This document shows, one piece after another, positions 32,920 through 43,941 of a stretch of DNA of 64,000 nucleotides. This DNA is from Liolophura sinensis. Its lineage: Eukaryota > Mollusca > Polyplacophora > Chitonida > Chitonidae. The first letter of the stretch is position 1. Each line of letters opens with the position of its first letter. The position numbers and the translations under genes are program-made. The stretch is taken from NCBI RefSeq assembly GCF_032854445.1, contig NC_088303.1, forward strand, positions 23,601,265 to 23,665,264, written 5' to 3'. Under the pieces are notes generated by a model that searched no databases, was not told where the DNA came from, and worked only from the letters and a program-made list of their open reading frames with translations.

Positions 32920-35900
32920 GTAACTCGTACATTTTTAGCCATTTCTTGAAGGTTGCATTTATAAGTGTGGTGATTTACGGGTGTGATAAGTTACAGGTGT
33001 GGGGATTTCAGTGATCTAAAATGAGTCTATAAATCCGAACTTCTTCTTTACAGGAGACAGAAACGACGGGTTTGAGTTTAACCAGTGAAGAGGTTGTGCC
33101 TTCAACAACGCCTTTCAGTAAGTCTAAAATTCATATCATATAAATACCAAAAACTTGAAATTAATTCTGAAATAAAAAATCTAAATAATTACCGTTTTAA
33201 TCGAGTCATGCTCAATGGCTTCTGATATATCCTTTAGGACAATGGTCGCTTTCCCTGCTTCCGGTCCCTTGGTGATAATCAGCTATCGACGACGGTAGTT
33301 TCCGCAGTGTTGCGTTCTTTGAAGATAATTGTCTTCTACCAGTATGACGTGTATATGTAAACGTTTTTGGTTTACAACGAACACCATGGTTTCCTCCACC
33401 CAATATACCGATTGCTGTCCTGCAGGTGAAAAATCTGAAGTATGGTGGTAAATAACCACCAAATCAATGAGCTCAGTGAGCTCACCATATACAGAGGCAA
33501 ATCTATTCTACAACTTTAGGCAGTTTTAGCATGCCTTTCCTTTACGAGGACACACAAATTTATATATTCAACAGCTGTCGTATTCAACAGGGCCGGTAGT
33601 GTACCCCGGGCACTCCAGTTTCCTCCGCCCCTATAACTCACCGCCATCGTATATGTCAAAAAACTTTTGAGTATTGTGTTACGGTATTGAAAACGGCAAC
33701 AGAAAACAGACTCAGTGACTCAATATTACAATGTAAACAATGCTTTATATATAAAATGAGACGTACAGTTTTACAGACAGTTCAACAACAACAACAACAT
33801 ACACATCAGTATTACCGGTCTTTACAAGTTTCCAGTTCACCTTTGCATCCCAAGGAATGTATTCCAGGAAATCCAACGTAAAGACCATGGGATAAACACA
33901 CAATTCACACAAGTCACAAATTGTCCTAGACAGGTACTTCGCCAGGTTAGCGAACACGAACACAGTACACAGGTTACACAGAACTGGAACAGTCAAGCCT
34001 TTGAATGACGTCACACCCGCAGAGCACAACACAGGGTAAATACAGGCATGGAGGTATAATCCACTTCAGATCAGTCACAGCTCCCGCAGAAGCTCACAAA
34101 CGAGCCGTTCAGAGACGTAGAGTAATGTCACCTTGTGGCAGAACGAACGTCCTTTGCAAAACTGAAAACTTCAGTTTAGAGTCCTTGACGACCTTGTCGG
34201 TCAGGTGAGGTCAGCGTGTTAAACAAATTACACAGTCCACACTGTATAATCATAATCAAGATCCGAACACCAATAAACGTGACTTCCGCAGAAATTCACA
34301 TAAACCAGACATCAGTACTACTGTGGTACATAAACGGTGCCGGCATAAAAAACTGTCCTCCCAAATGAAACTGGCATCACCAGCTCATATCAAAATAATG
34401 GACTCGATACGAGAGCGTCTCACACTCTCCTGGCTCCCAGTGGATGCAGCAAAAATACCTCCCCTCTGCACAGAAAACACGGCTTATATACGTGCCAGGT
34501 GGATTCAACTATTCTTAGACACAGAATTAACAGCCAATGAACATCCAGTTAAATAAACAGAGCATTGAACAAGGTGCTTTCGGCCAGGTCCGCACTGTAC
34601 ATATATAACAGGGCCTGTTATGCTTATAACATATAACACAAAGGTCCGCAGACTAACAGTACATGAAGACGTTAAATAGTCATACATAACAATTGCGATA
34701 AGCAACAGTCAGATCTGATACCTCTGCTCATGTACTACCACGTTATTACTCCCTTACCGGTACCCGAGAGAACTATTGCAGAGATTAGGTTTACATTTCG
34801 TCTGTCGTGATTCAGTTTTCAGGGATGTGTTTTTTTTTTTTTTTTTTTGAAAACGGATCAATGTTCTCTGACGGTTCAAAACCAGAAGGGGTTATGTATT
34901 GTTCTCGCTCAAATAGGTAAGGGTTATCTATGGCTATCGCTCAAACCGGCAGGGGTTATCTATGGATATCGCTTAAACCGGTAGTGGTCATCTATGGCTA
35001 TCGATCAAACCGTTAGAGGTTATGCATTGCTATCAGTCAAACGGGTAGGGGTTATGTATTGCTATTCCTCAAGCCGGTAAAGATGATGTACTGCAATCGC
35101 TCAAACCTGTAGAGATTATGTATTGCCATCGCTCAAACCTGTAGAGATTATGTGTTACCATTACTCAAACCGGTAGGGTTATGTATTGTCATTGCTCAAA
35201 CCGGTAGAGATTATATATTGCTATAGGTCAAACTTGCAAGGGTTATGGTTGTAAAATTTCATGCATAATCTCACCATATGTGGGCCTATTTGTTTTGATG
35301 ACTGGGTGTAGCCCTGGAGCCGTGGAGGTTCGTGCTGACTGTGTTTCGCTGTGCTTGCACTACATCGCCATGGATCTGACGTATTTTGTTTTTATCTAAG
35401 AGTTGCATTTTCCACTGAGCGAGTGTTATCATGTTAAAATCTTCTCTTTACCCAGTGTGCAATGCCATCTAGGTTCCGGAGACTTTCTAAGGTTATGAAG
35501 GACTGAAACCAGGATGTCACTTTCCTAGGTGCAACCCCCACACGCATGCGTGACCAATCAAACATAGCATGGGTTCATGTGGTTCTACACATTGCAGCTT
35601 ACACAGTATATGTAAGATCATAAGTTGATGCTTTGCCACTGTAGACATCGGGATGTAATAGCAAATGGTCAAAGGAATTAATTTTAATGCAACTTTCAGA
35701 TGAAGATTTGTAGTATTTTGATGAGTTTATGGTTGTGGACGACGGTTGATTCACCCATGACAATGTAAATGGCAGGCTTTATAGCCTTGAGATCGGCACC
35801 AACCTATCGTGTTTCCGCTTCTGAAACTTTTACAGCTCGGTGTGGTGGTAATAAACAAATCCAAATCTTGGTCAGGCGCTGAGAGCACACGAAGAATCTC

Positions 35901-37478
35901 AAAGTGCCATTCTTGTCGAAGGTATGACATGTTATCTTTGCTAAAAATATTTTTCATTCCTTTATTTGCAGGCTGTCCGGCTACTTTTACGAAGATTGGG
36001 AATGGCTGCTACACAGTTGCGGAGGAAAAAACTGGACTTGCGTATACGAATGCCATCGAATTATGTCAAGGTCTGAATGCCTCACTGGCCTCGCTGGAAG
36101 CTCTGGAGGAATTGAACAGCTTGCAGGAGTATTTAACAAATCTATATCGTAAGAGAATACACATTTTGTCTCACTTACAAAAAAGAGGCAATAGTCTTGC
36201 TCACTAGGACGTAGAAATGGGTATTTGGAGAGAAAATAACAAAACAAAGACCACACTTGCTTATATCAATGAGAAAACTAATACTACTAGTCTTTATGAA
36301 CTAAAAGCCTTGAAATAACTGGACAAAGCCCCTGAATCTGTCTTGCAACCACAACAGGTTATATTGGTCATGCTGTAAACATTGCGACACTAAGATAGCT
36401 CACGTGCAAGGGAAAATTTGTGTTCTCACGAGAGCATATGCCTATTATATATGTCTAGGGCCGTTTCCACAAAGCCACACTACAAAGTTGAGTTAAAATT
36501 TAAAACCAGGGCCGTCTTTATCAAACATCTTAAGACTGATGTGAAAAATTCAAACACAGCTACAACTAAAATGTTTTTCTCTAGAAATTTAAAATTTGAA
36601 CATGAATTTTTTTCTTGTAAAACAGTGTACCAACTACAATTTGATCTCTTTACTGTTAGCCCTTTTAAGCGCTTGCAATTTATGACTTCAGTTGAAAAGT
36701 TGATAAATACTAGCCCTGGTCAAAATGCTTAGGTTTCGTCGTGGCGGTTGAACTTTGTGTTTCGATAACATTGATGATATGATTAAAATGTTAATTTTCA
36801 AGGCCTAAAAATAAGCTCTAAAATTATATTTCTAATTGTCTTGTGGAATCTTAACGCGACCATAGATAGGCTTATAGTGCTGCCTGACTGAAACGCTATG
36901 TTTAAAATACTTGCCACTACTTTCTCCTGTGAGTTAAATCACAGACAATTGATTAGCGTTCTAACGCACTAACAGCTCGTGCTGGCTTCCTCTCCGGTCA
37001 AAAGGGTGTATGTTTCCGCCAGGGTCTGTTCGGTTTCCTCCCACCATAATACTGGCCGCCGTCATAAGAGTGAAATGTTCTTGAGTTCTGCCTAAAATTC
37101 AAATCAAATCAAATAAATAAATACATAAAATCACAGAATCAAGAAAATATATATCACTCTCTTTTAAATAAATACCTTCACCCAGAAGGAAGTAAGATTT
37201 TACCTAAGTATTTCTTTCTAGGGAAAATATTACTACTTTTTTCAGCTCTGATACAGTCATCGGTTTCCAAAAGTTGGCTAATTGGAGCGTACCAAAACAA
37301 CTCCTCGGGTACATTCTTCTGGTTGTCAGGTGCCAAAGTGGTCGGCGATATCTGGGCCCCCGATGAGCCGGACAAGCCTGAACAACAAGACTGTGTGTCG
37401 CTGAGAGCCGATGAGGGCTTTAAGTTGGTTAGCGTCTACTGTGGCGAGTACAATCGCCAGTACATTTGCGAGCTGTAG
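32593..37478 (+). CDS. Secreted apple/PAN-like and C-type lectin domain protein
   Basis: Gene-level entry joining exons 32593-32919, 33054-33117, 35972-36148 and 37246-37478 (801 nt, 266 codons plus stop), with all phases in agreement. A signal peptide (hydrophobic core KLLLLLTDLYYV) is followed by a module with six cysteines (residues about 50-105) resembling a PAN/apple fold. A Thr/Ser-rich linker comes next, then a long-form C-type lectin domain from Cys132 to the end (CPATFTKIGNGCY, WLIGAYQNN, WAPDEPD, ending YICEL). Such proteins act outside the cell in recognition, often immune or adhesive. The sugar-binding EPN/QPD tripeptide reads EPD and no clear WND motif follows, so calcium-dependent sugar binding is doubtful. 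The PAN assignment is weaker than the lectin one. Confidence 0.88.
33054..33117 (+). CDS. Lectin gene exon 2: Thr/Ser/Glu linker
   Basis: 64 nt between ctttacag and GTAAGT, phase 0 to phase 1. It encodes a linker (ETTGLSLTSEEVVPSTTPF) that could carry O-glycans. It is needed to join the phases of exons 1 and 3. Confidence 0.75.
33587..33700 (+). repeat. SINE-like fragment in lectin intron 2
   Basis: The string 'ccgggcactccagtttcctccgcccc' and a decayed 'cttttgagtattgtgttacg' resemble the body and tail of the SINEs here. A similar piece is near 1425. It is too diverged to place in a family. Confidence 0.4.
34910..35245. repeat. Minisatellite, about 33-bp unit, in lectin intron 2
   Basis: About ten units of 'tatcgctcaaaccggtaggggttatgtattgc' with moderate divergence. 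A run of 18 T lies just upstream at 34831. Confidence 0.85.
35972..36148 (+). CDS. Lectin gene exon 3: first half of the C-type lectin domain
   Basis: It encodes CPATFTKIGNGCYTV, the alternating first two cysteines of a long-form lectin domain, then ELCQGLNASLASLEALEE, the family's 'A...C...GA.LA.I....E'. The acceptor is tttatttgcag and the donor GTAAGA, phase 1 in and out. Confidence 0.92.
36507..36718. mobile_element. MITE-like inverted-repeat element in lectin intron 3
   Basis: It starts CAGGGCCGTCTTTATCAAAC and ends, reversed, CAGGGCTAGTATTTATCAAC, giving imperfect terminal inverted repeats about 210 bp apart. The chance open frame here is element sequence. No transposase is present. Confidence 0.55.
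36955..37123 (+). repeat. V-type SINE in lectin intron 3
   Basis: It contains 'cggtttcctcccaccataat', 'ctggccgccgtcataagagt' and the AAATAAATA tail. The tRNA-like head is nearly gone. Confidence 0.8.
37246..37478 (+). CDS. Lectin gene exon 4: second half of the C-type lectin domain
   Basis: It encodes WLIGAYQNN, FFWLSG, WAPDEPDKP, QDCVSL, then YCGEYNRQYICEL and TAG. Core cysteines are conserved. The calcium/sugar tripeptide is EPD and not EPN or QPD. Confidence 0.93.
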
Positions 37479-38130
37479 CAACTGAACCTACTTCAGTGTA
37501 CCTCTGCCCTGAATAACGAACCGAATTCTTCATTTTGGGGCTTTAGTTTTCAGTAGAACATAGAGCAACCGTCATTCATTCCTCTTTGTAGCAATTTTGG
37601 CGGGTACGTAAGACAAAATGTCTTAATTTCCCAGATGGAAGACATTACACACATTCCATACGCTCTACTTACAAAAATAACGTTTGTACATGTATGAATG
37701 ACCTGCCTACTATATGCGTGCGTCCTGCACGCGTTAGATACGCCTGTCACGGTGGTTTGGTTTCATGTATTAAATTAATGAATGAATGATTATGGCTTAA
37801 TGCCACATCTCCTGTCGTACTGACGGGTTGTGGTTTCAGGTATACCTATCATTGAAAGTTTGTTGCTTCAGGTCTATCTGTCAATGAGAAGTTGTGACTT
37901 CAGGCCTGTCTGTCAATTTGACAGATTGTGGCCGAGGGCGTACCCCATACAATGAAAGTCATATTGGGGCTTCATGTCTACGTTTTATGTTGACGGGTTG
38001 TATCTTCAGGCCTACCTGTTATATTGGGGGTTGTATCTTCAAGCTTACCTGTTATATTGAGGGTCTGTATCTTCGGGCCTACCTGTTATATTGAGGGGTT
38101 GCATCTTCAGGGCTACCTGTTATATTGGCG

Positions 38131-38318
38131 CAAGGAACCGCTTGCTCTGAGCTCAAGTCCAGCACACGCTGGCTTCATCTCCAGCCGTACGCTTTTCCTG
38201 CAGCCTGCGGATTGTGTTTCCGGTGTGTTTCCGTCGGGATTTACCGGGCTTCCTCCCAACATAATTTTGGCCACTGTCGAATAAGTGAAATATTCTTGTG
38301 TACGGCATAAATTTCCAA
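38131..38318 (+). repeat. V-type SINE inside the 32-bp array
   Basis: It begins in the box-B region (gagctcaagtccagcacacg) and runs through the body to 'tgtgtacggcataaat'. It cuts an array unit after 'ctacctgttatattgg'. Confidence 0.8.
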
Positions 38319-38699
38319 CGTAGTTTTGGAACTTGGTCTTGGGATAATTGACTGGGACGTCCAATATGATAGACGCTGATTAAACGAACATCTGATTGGA
38401 CGACTAAGTTCAGTTTCAGAAAGAAATAGAACATATTTATTTGTAAACGTCACCTTAACATTCATCCACAAGCTGAAATGAAGCATTGACTCACACCTTA
38501 GACATTTAATAAAGGTAAATGCACTGAATGGTCATATATACTATATACATTCTTCAGTACCTCATAAAATACCAATGAATTAAATAAATAAATATTGAGG
38601 CTATGTACCTTCAAGTCTACCTGTAATAAGAAAGGATTGCTATTTACTACTTGTCATATCAAAGGGTTGTGGCTTCAGGATTCACTGTCATATTTGGGG

Positions 38700-39014
38700 G
38701 ACCGGCCCGGATAGCACAGTCGGTAGAGCGTCCGCTTCGGGACCGGTAGATCCAGGATCAATCCTTGATCGAGTCACACCTAAGACTTTAAAAGAGGAAG
38801 TTGTAACTTCCTCGCTTGGCGTTCAGCATGAAGAGGATAGTGCAACGACTGGTTGACCCGTATCAGTATAATGGCTCGGGCGGGGCGGCTTGCTTGCCTT
38901 CGGTAAGTCGTCTCAGTGAGGCAGCACTAAATAAAAGAGCGGTGGAAATGACTGAATATGACTGAAAAATTGTTGAGAACGACGTTAAACCCCAAGCACT
39001 CACTCACTCACTCA
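38700..39014 (+). repeat. Meta-type tRNA-derived SINE, near full length
   Basis: The head has box A (TAGCACAGTCGG) and a box-B-like GGATCAATCC. Then comes 'aagaggaagttgtaacttcc', 'agtataatggctcgggcggg' and the 3' domain 'acgacgttaaaccccaagca' with a (CACT)n tail. It is inserted in the 32-bp array. Confidence 0.88.
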
Positions 39015-39972
39015 TATTTGGGCTACAGGACTACTATCATATCAATGGGTTGTGGCTTCAGGTCCACCTGCCATATTGAGGGATTTTAGCTTCAGGCCTA
39101 CGTGTCATATTAAGGGACCGTAACTTGTGGACTACCCGTCATATTAAGAGGTTGTGGTTTCAGGACTACCTGTCATATTAAGGGGTTTTGGCTTCAGGTC
39201 TTCCTGTCATATTGAGGGGCTTTAGCTTCACGTCTACGTGTCATATTAAGGGATCGTAATTTCGGGACTACTTGTCATATTAAGGGCATGTGGTTTAGGA
39301 TTACCTGTCATACCTGTCCCCCAGCAGCAAAGCTATCAACGTTGACGTCACCACAGCAGGCTACTGAAATTCCTGACTGACAGCTGGGATCCTAAGAAAA
39401 CTGTAGTTTAAAGACAATTTTACGTCTTAAGAAGAATGCTGCAAAGCTTTTTTTGTACCTTAATATGTTCGGCTAGAAATAAAAACCGTGCCATTCGTCT
39501 ATCTTTTAACGGTTTGTGGCCTCAAGCCTCTTTCCATGCACGTGCCAGGTTGGGGCGTTGGTTTACCTGTTATATCGATATATCTGGCTCTTTTGTATAA
39601 TGGTTTTGGTATATGCTAACTTTCTTTCACATCGATTCTTTTTGATTTCTCTATAATAACAATATAATAACTAATCATGTGTTCCATGTATCAGGCTGTG
39701 GCAGTGGCGGTACGATCTATTTGTTACTAGTATCTAATTTTCCGGCAAGACAGTTCAATTATTGTATTCAAGAATAGTCCAACATACTGATTTATATCAC
39801 GCTCGTGTTCTGTATGTGCATGTATCTCTTGTCTGGCAGGGGTCTGGTCGATTTTTGGTTGGTAAATGACTAAACAAAGGCGATCTCCAGAGCAACTTGA
39901 GATTTTTATTGACTTGTTCCTTGTGAATGAAATTACCAGCAAATTACAAGTGATGGAACAAAACCCGGGTCT

Positions 39973-40229
39973 TCACTAAAAAATTAATCCGATAATTTTA
40001 TCAGAAAGTCTATTGTCTGAATTATGCTAGAATGTATTCTGTTATTATAACATAATATTCTTTCGTATTCAACATAATACCCTGTTAGTCAAATAGAACT
40101 TTCATGTTGAATTAATAGAATATGTGTGTTGATTTTAACAGAACAGTCTGCTACATTGGCAGAATACATGCCGCCATCACACAAAGAACAGAGTTTCTGT
40201 TAAAATTAACAAAGTCGTTTTTTGAGTGT
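39973..40229. mobile_element. Non-autonomous inverted-repeat element (MITE), copy 2
   Basis: Its interior matches the copy at 6595-6822 (atgctagaatgtattctgtt, tattcaacataatac, ttttttgagtgtt). The 5' end is CACTAAAAAATTAAT, the imperfect reverse of its 3' end. Two copies 33 kb apart establish a dispersed family. Confidence 0.6.
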
Positions 40230-41713
40230 TCTAACACAGAGACTGTAGGAAATAAGGTCTATTCGATTTATTTATTCCATGACGATTATTTCTACTCAGT
40301 GAGCTAGCTCTTAGGTAAAGAGTTTGTTAGGGGAAGGTACGTTATGATACAGATTCTGTGACATAAAGGCGGGCAACGTGATACAGTGAGGAGAATGGAA
40401 TGCGGAAAACATGGTCATTCTAAGTGCTGTAAGATACGTAGGCTAATCACCAGCCAAAATGGACCTTTGCAAGAACAGAACAACGTTTAAGACAAAACCT
40501 CCACAGAAACTAAGAAAATACATGTATATAAGTCAGAAATCAGGACTGCGCGTTGCAAAGATAAGCAATCAGCAGTTCTGAAGTCATCAAAACCGAAGTA
40601 ATGGTATATCGGAACGTTACCAAATCTGGAAGTGCTAATGGAAGGTATGCAGGTGATCACTATCAAAAGTGAAAACGCATTACCTGACTGTTCATTAATA
40701 CCTCTAACCCCAGCATTGCTACTTGTGGCAAAATTCCATATTTTATTCTTAATATAACGTTTGTATATTATTTTAAGATATTTTGATACACTAAAAGTGT
40801 GTATTATGTCATTTGATCAAACTCAGTTTTTAGCAATATCGGTAAATTATAAAACAATATGTGCAAATATAACAAAGTATGTTTAGCAAAAAGAAGATTC
40901 TGTGTCGTAACTGTGTTTAAGCCTATTCAGTATGACCCAAAAAGTACTCGTGTAACTTCATTTTATTCACCGTAATAAATTCATGAAAACCGTCTTTGAA
41001 TCAGCATGACATGGCCTTTCAGCTGATGATGACCGAAGCCACTTTGGACACAACCATGCTGGAGCATAGACTATTGGTTTTGCATTTTTTGCGTCTCTAC
41101 TCAGCCTTCAATGAGACTGTTCTTTTTACTATTCTGTCGCTGGAAAGTTTCATTATCGGATTTCGTTTAACAGAAAATTATGCACGTTTATACTACATGG
41201 CAAAGACACCAAACTTGTACAATAAGCGTAGATCGAATCTAGCGGTCGAGTGATTGGTGGCTTTAGCGCGAGCGTGCAGAACAGGCTCAGACCCAGCAGA
41301 AAATGTACACAAGTTATGGGATAAGCACCTACACAGTAGCTACACTTCACAACTGTTGTGGAAGAAAGTGCCTATCAAACACCTTTACTCGATATTTTAC
41401 TTTTGTAAGAGCTGTATTCTGACTATCTGCTAGAACTCGCAACAATGTGCACGTCTCGAACCTTCATTGATAACGTAACAAGAAAGTAATACATTTTAAC
41501 TTCGCGTGACCGCCACAGCAAAAAAAAAAATAGGCAATGTGTGTTCTGTGTTATGGACCTGCGGGAAGCACGTGAGTAGATGCATGTACTATAGATCCGC
41601 CATGTATGCGAGGCGTATCTGCGTCTGGAATCTGGGTTTTGGTCTTCACTACCCAGTAACAACAGCAGATATTATCTCCTGCGGCACGGGATTATGTCGT
41701 TAATTAGAATACG

Positions 41714-41919
41714 ATTTCTAAAAACGTCAGACTGATGGGGAATAACCTCACTGTGACCCCTTGAAGTTTTTACAGTATGATGTCACGTGCAGCATTTCGG
41801 AAGATTGTTCAGGTGTTAACTTTTGTAACAACACCTGTAAAGTTTTGTTTTTATGAGCATGGCTAGTCTCTTTATGGAGAACAGTATCCTGCTGGATGTA
41901 CCTTAAACTTCAAGTGCAG
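41714..41919 (+). pseudogene. Broken copy of lectin gene exon 1
   Basis: It aligns over about 200 bp with 32720-32919 (cagactgatggggaataacc, gcatttcgga-gattgttc, ttctgtaacaacacctgt). It carries TGA in place of the Arg codon CGG, a one-base loss in the T run that shifts the frame, further stops, and TT in place of the GT donor. The signal-peptide part is absent. It is a truncated duplicate, not expressed as this module. Confidence 0.85.
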
Positions 41920-42536
41920 TTAAGCCAAAAGATGGCATGTTGTCTATGAGCACAAATTGACTATTTAGACGTTATCTCTAGAATTTCTGTCCAAGGTTCA
42001 ACAACTGATATTACCGAAAAGTGCTCAAAATCTCAACACCTAACAAATACTTGAAATAAATAACGTCTGGTTTGTTGTTTACATGTTGCTGGCATGCCTG
42101 TTGTGTCTTAGCACTTCAAACTTTACATCCAAACTGATTAAAGTCATTACTATTCCTTTCATTAGCCAAGCACAAGGACCCAACTGAAGTATTGTACCAA
42201 CGACTCTCTACCGGTATGCAAAAAACTAACGGGTATCTGTTTCCGACTTCGAAAGGGACGCACCCATAAATGGATACAATTTTGTAAGAAGACTATGTTA
42301 GGTTAAAAAACCTAGATACAAACGTCTCCACACAGACGGTTTTCTTCCGGTATTTAAAGTGCACATGGACTACGTCTTTATCACATAGAAAAAGCCTACG
42401 CCCACTAAACACCCGTGATTAAGGCGTAGTGGGATCTTCGTCCACGATTGTACTGGACAGTTGCAAATCTACCAATGGATTAAGGTACATACATGTTCTA
42501 GATGCAATTCTGAGATTACTTCTGTTTGTTTTTCAG

Positions 42537-42592
42537 ATCATAGAAAAACCAACCCCCGACGGAAGGTATTACACTACAAACAACGCTCGGTA
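42537..42592 (+). pseudogene. Probable broken copy of lectin gene exon 2
   Basis: An acceptor (gtttgtttttcag), a short segment ending 'cactacaaacaacgctc' and a GTAAGT donor resemble exon 2 at 33054-33117 ('gccttcaacaacgcctttcagtaagt'). It lies downstream of the exon-1 copy in the right order. I found no lectin-domain exons after it. Confidence 0.45.
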
Positions 42593-43120
42593 GTAAGTCC
42601 CATTATATAGCTTTTAATCTATGAAATAAAGAGGCTTCATACATTTGACAAAATATCAAACCAGCCAGGGGTAATCTTTTACTTTAAATACCTTTTTAGT
42701 TCTCGTGTTTGTGTTGAACGTAGTTTTGGAAATTGATCTTGCGATGTTTTATCCGGGCATTATTTATGGTTGACGGCTCATTTATGAATGTTTGATTGGG
42801 CGACTAGATTAAGCTTCAGCAAGAAATTTTTTCAGACTAAAACAAAATATCTCTAAAGTTATAGTTAGCGACAAGTAAGTATAATGAGCGGCTATTAGAT
42901 GCGACTTGAAAACGGTAATTCATCTTGGGGAGAGGCTACTAGATGTGACTTAGGCGACAAGTCAGTATGGGGAGCGGCTACTATAGTCCATTTCCTTTAG
43001 GGGGTTGCCTATATTCAGTTCTCTGTAAAATCAGTCATACTCGCTACCAAAATTGCCTTTAGTCAGTGACACGTAACAACACAAGTCTCTACACATGGAT
43101 ATGTTGGAAGTCTATATTAT

Positions 43121-43478
43121 TGACCTGCTCCGATAGCATAGCTGGTGGACCGCCCGCTTCGGGAGCGGTAGATCCAGTGTCAATCCTGGATCGAGTCACA
43201 CCTCAGACCTTAAAAGAGGAAGTTGTAACGTCTTCGCTTGGCATTCAGCATGAAGGAGATAGTGCAACAACTGGTTGATCCGTATCAGTATAATGGCTCG
43301 GGCGGGTCGGCTTACTTGCCTTCGATAAGGCGCCTCAGTGCAGCAGCACTAGATAAACGAGCGGTTGAAATCCGTCCTGCGACAAGGAGGCACATTACAT
43401 GCACTCTAAGGACTCCTGCGTCGTCATATGAAAAATTGTTAAGTATGACGTTAAACCCCAAGCACTGACTCACTCACT
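43121..43478 (+). repeat. Meta-type tRNA-derived SINE
   Basis: Box A region 'gatagcatagctggt', 'cgcttcgggagcggtagatc', the middle 'agtataatggctcgggcggg', then 'cgtcatatgaaaaattgtta' and the (CACT)n tail. A V-type SINE follows within ten bases. Confidence 0.87.
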
Positions 43479-43486
43479 TTATATTA

Positions 43487-43711
43487 CTGCACGGCTCAGT
43501 TGGTTAGCGCAGCGTAATGAACCAGAAGTCTCTCACCAATGCGGTCGCTGTGAGTTCAAGTCCAGCTCACGCTGGCTGTCTTTCCGGTCGTACGTGGGAA
43601 GGTTTTCTAGCTCTGCCCGGTTTCCTCCCACCATAATGCTGGCGGCTGTCGCATAAGTGAAATATTCTTGAGTACGGCGTAAAACACCAATCAAATAAAT
43701 AAATAAATATA
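43487..43711 (+). repeat. V-type tRNA-derived SINE
   Basis: It has a head with box A (CACGGCTCAGTTGGTTAGCG) and box B (GAGTTCAAGTCC), then the body 'cggtttcctcccaccataat' and the tail 'gagtacggcgtaaaacacca' with AAATAAATAAA. It is one of the best-preserved copies. Confidence 0.9.
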
Positions 43712-43784
43712 TTACTGCAAGAAGAATGAAGTTAGAACACGTTTTCTAATTCATAAGTCCATAAGCTCGGTTTCGACGGTAAGA

Positions 43785-43941
43785 ACCATTTGCCTCGGGG
43801 GACGTCTGTCAGCAACCTGCGGATGGTCCTTGGTTTCCCCGGGCTCTGCCTGGTTTCCTACACCATAATGCTGGCCGATGTCGTATAAGTAAAATATCCT
43901 TGAGTACGGCGTAAAACACCAATCAAATAAATAAATAAACA
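43785..43941 (+). repeat. V-type SINE, 5' truncated
   Basis: It begins at 'ccattt' and 'tcagcaacctgcggatggtc' and runs to the AAATAAATAAA tail. It is the third SINE within about 800 bp. Confidence 0.85.

Larger units (their letters stand above)
37815..39320. repeat. Minisatellite, about 32-bp unit, split by two SINEs
   Basis: Units of the type 'ttcaggcctacctgttatattgaggggttgt' fill 37815-38125 and, less regularly, 38600-38695 and 39015-39320. A V-type SINE and a Meta-type SINE interrupt the array. It lies just downstream of the lectin gene's stop codon. Confidence 0.85.
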
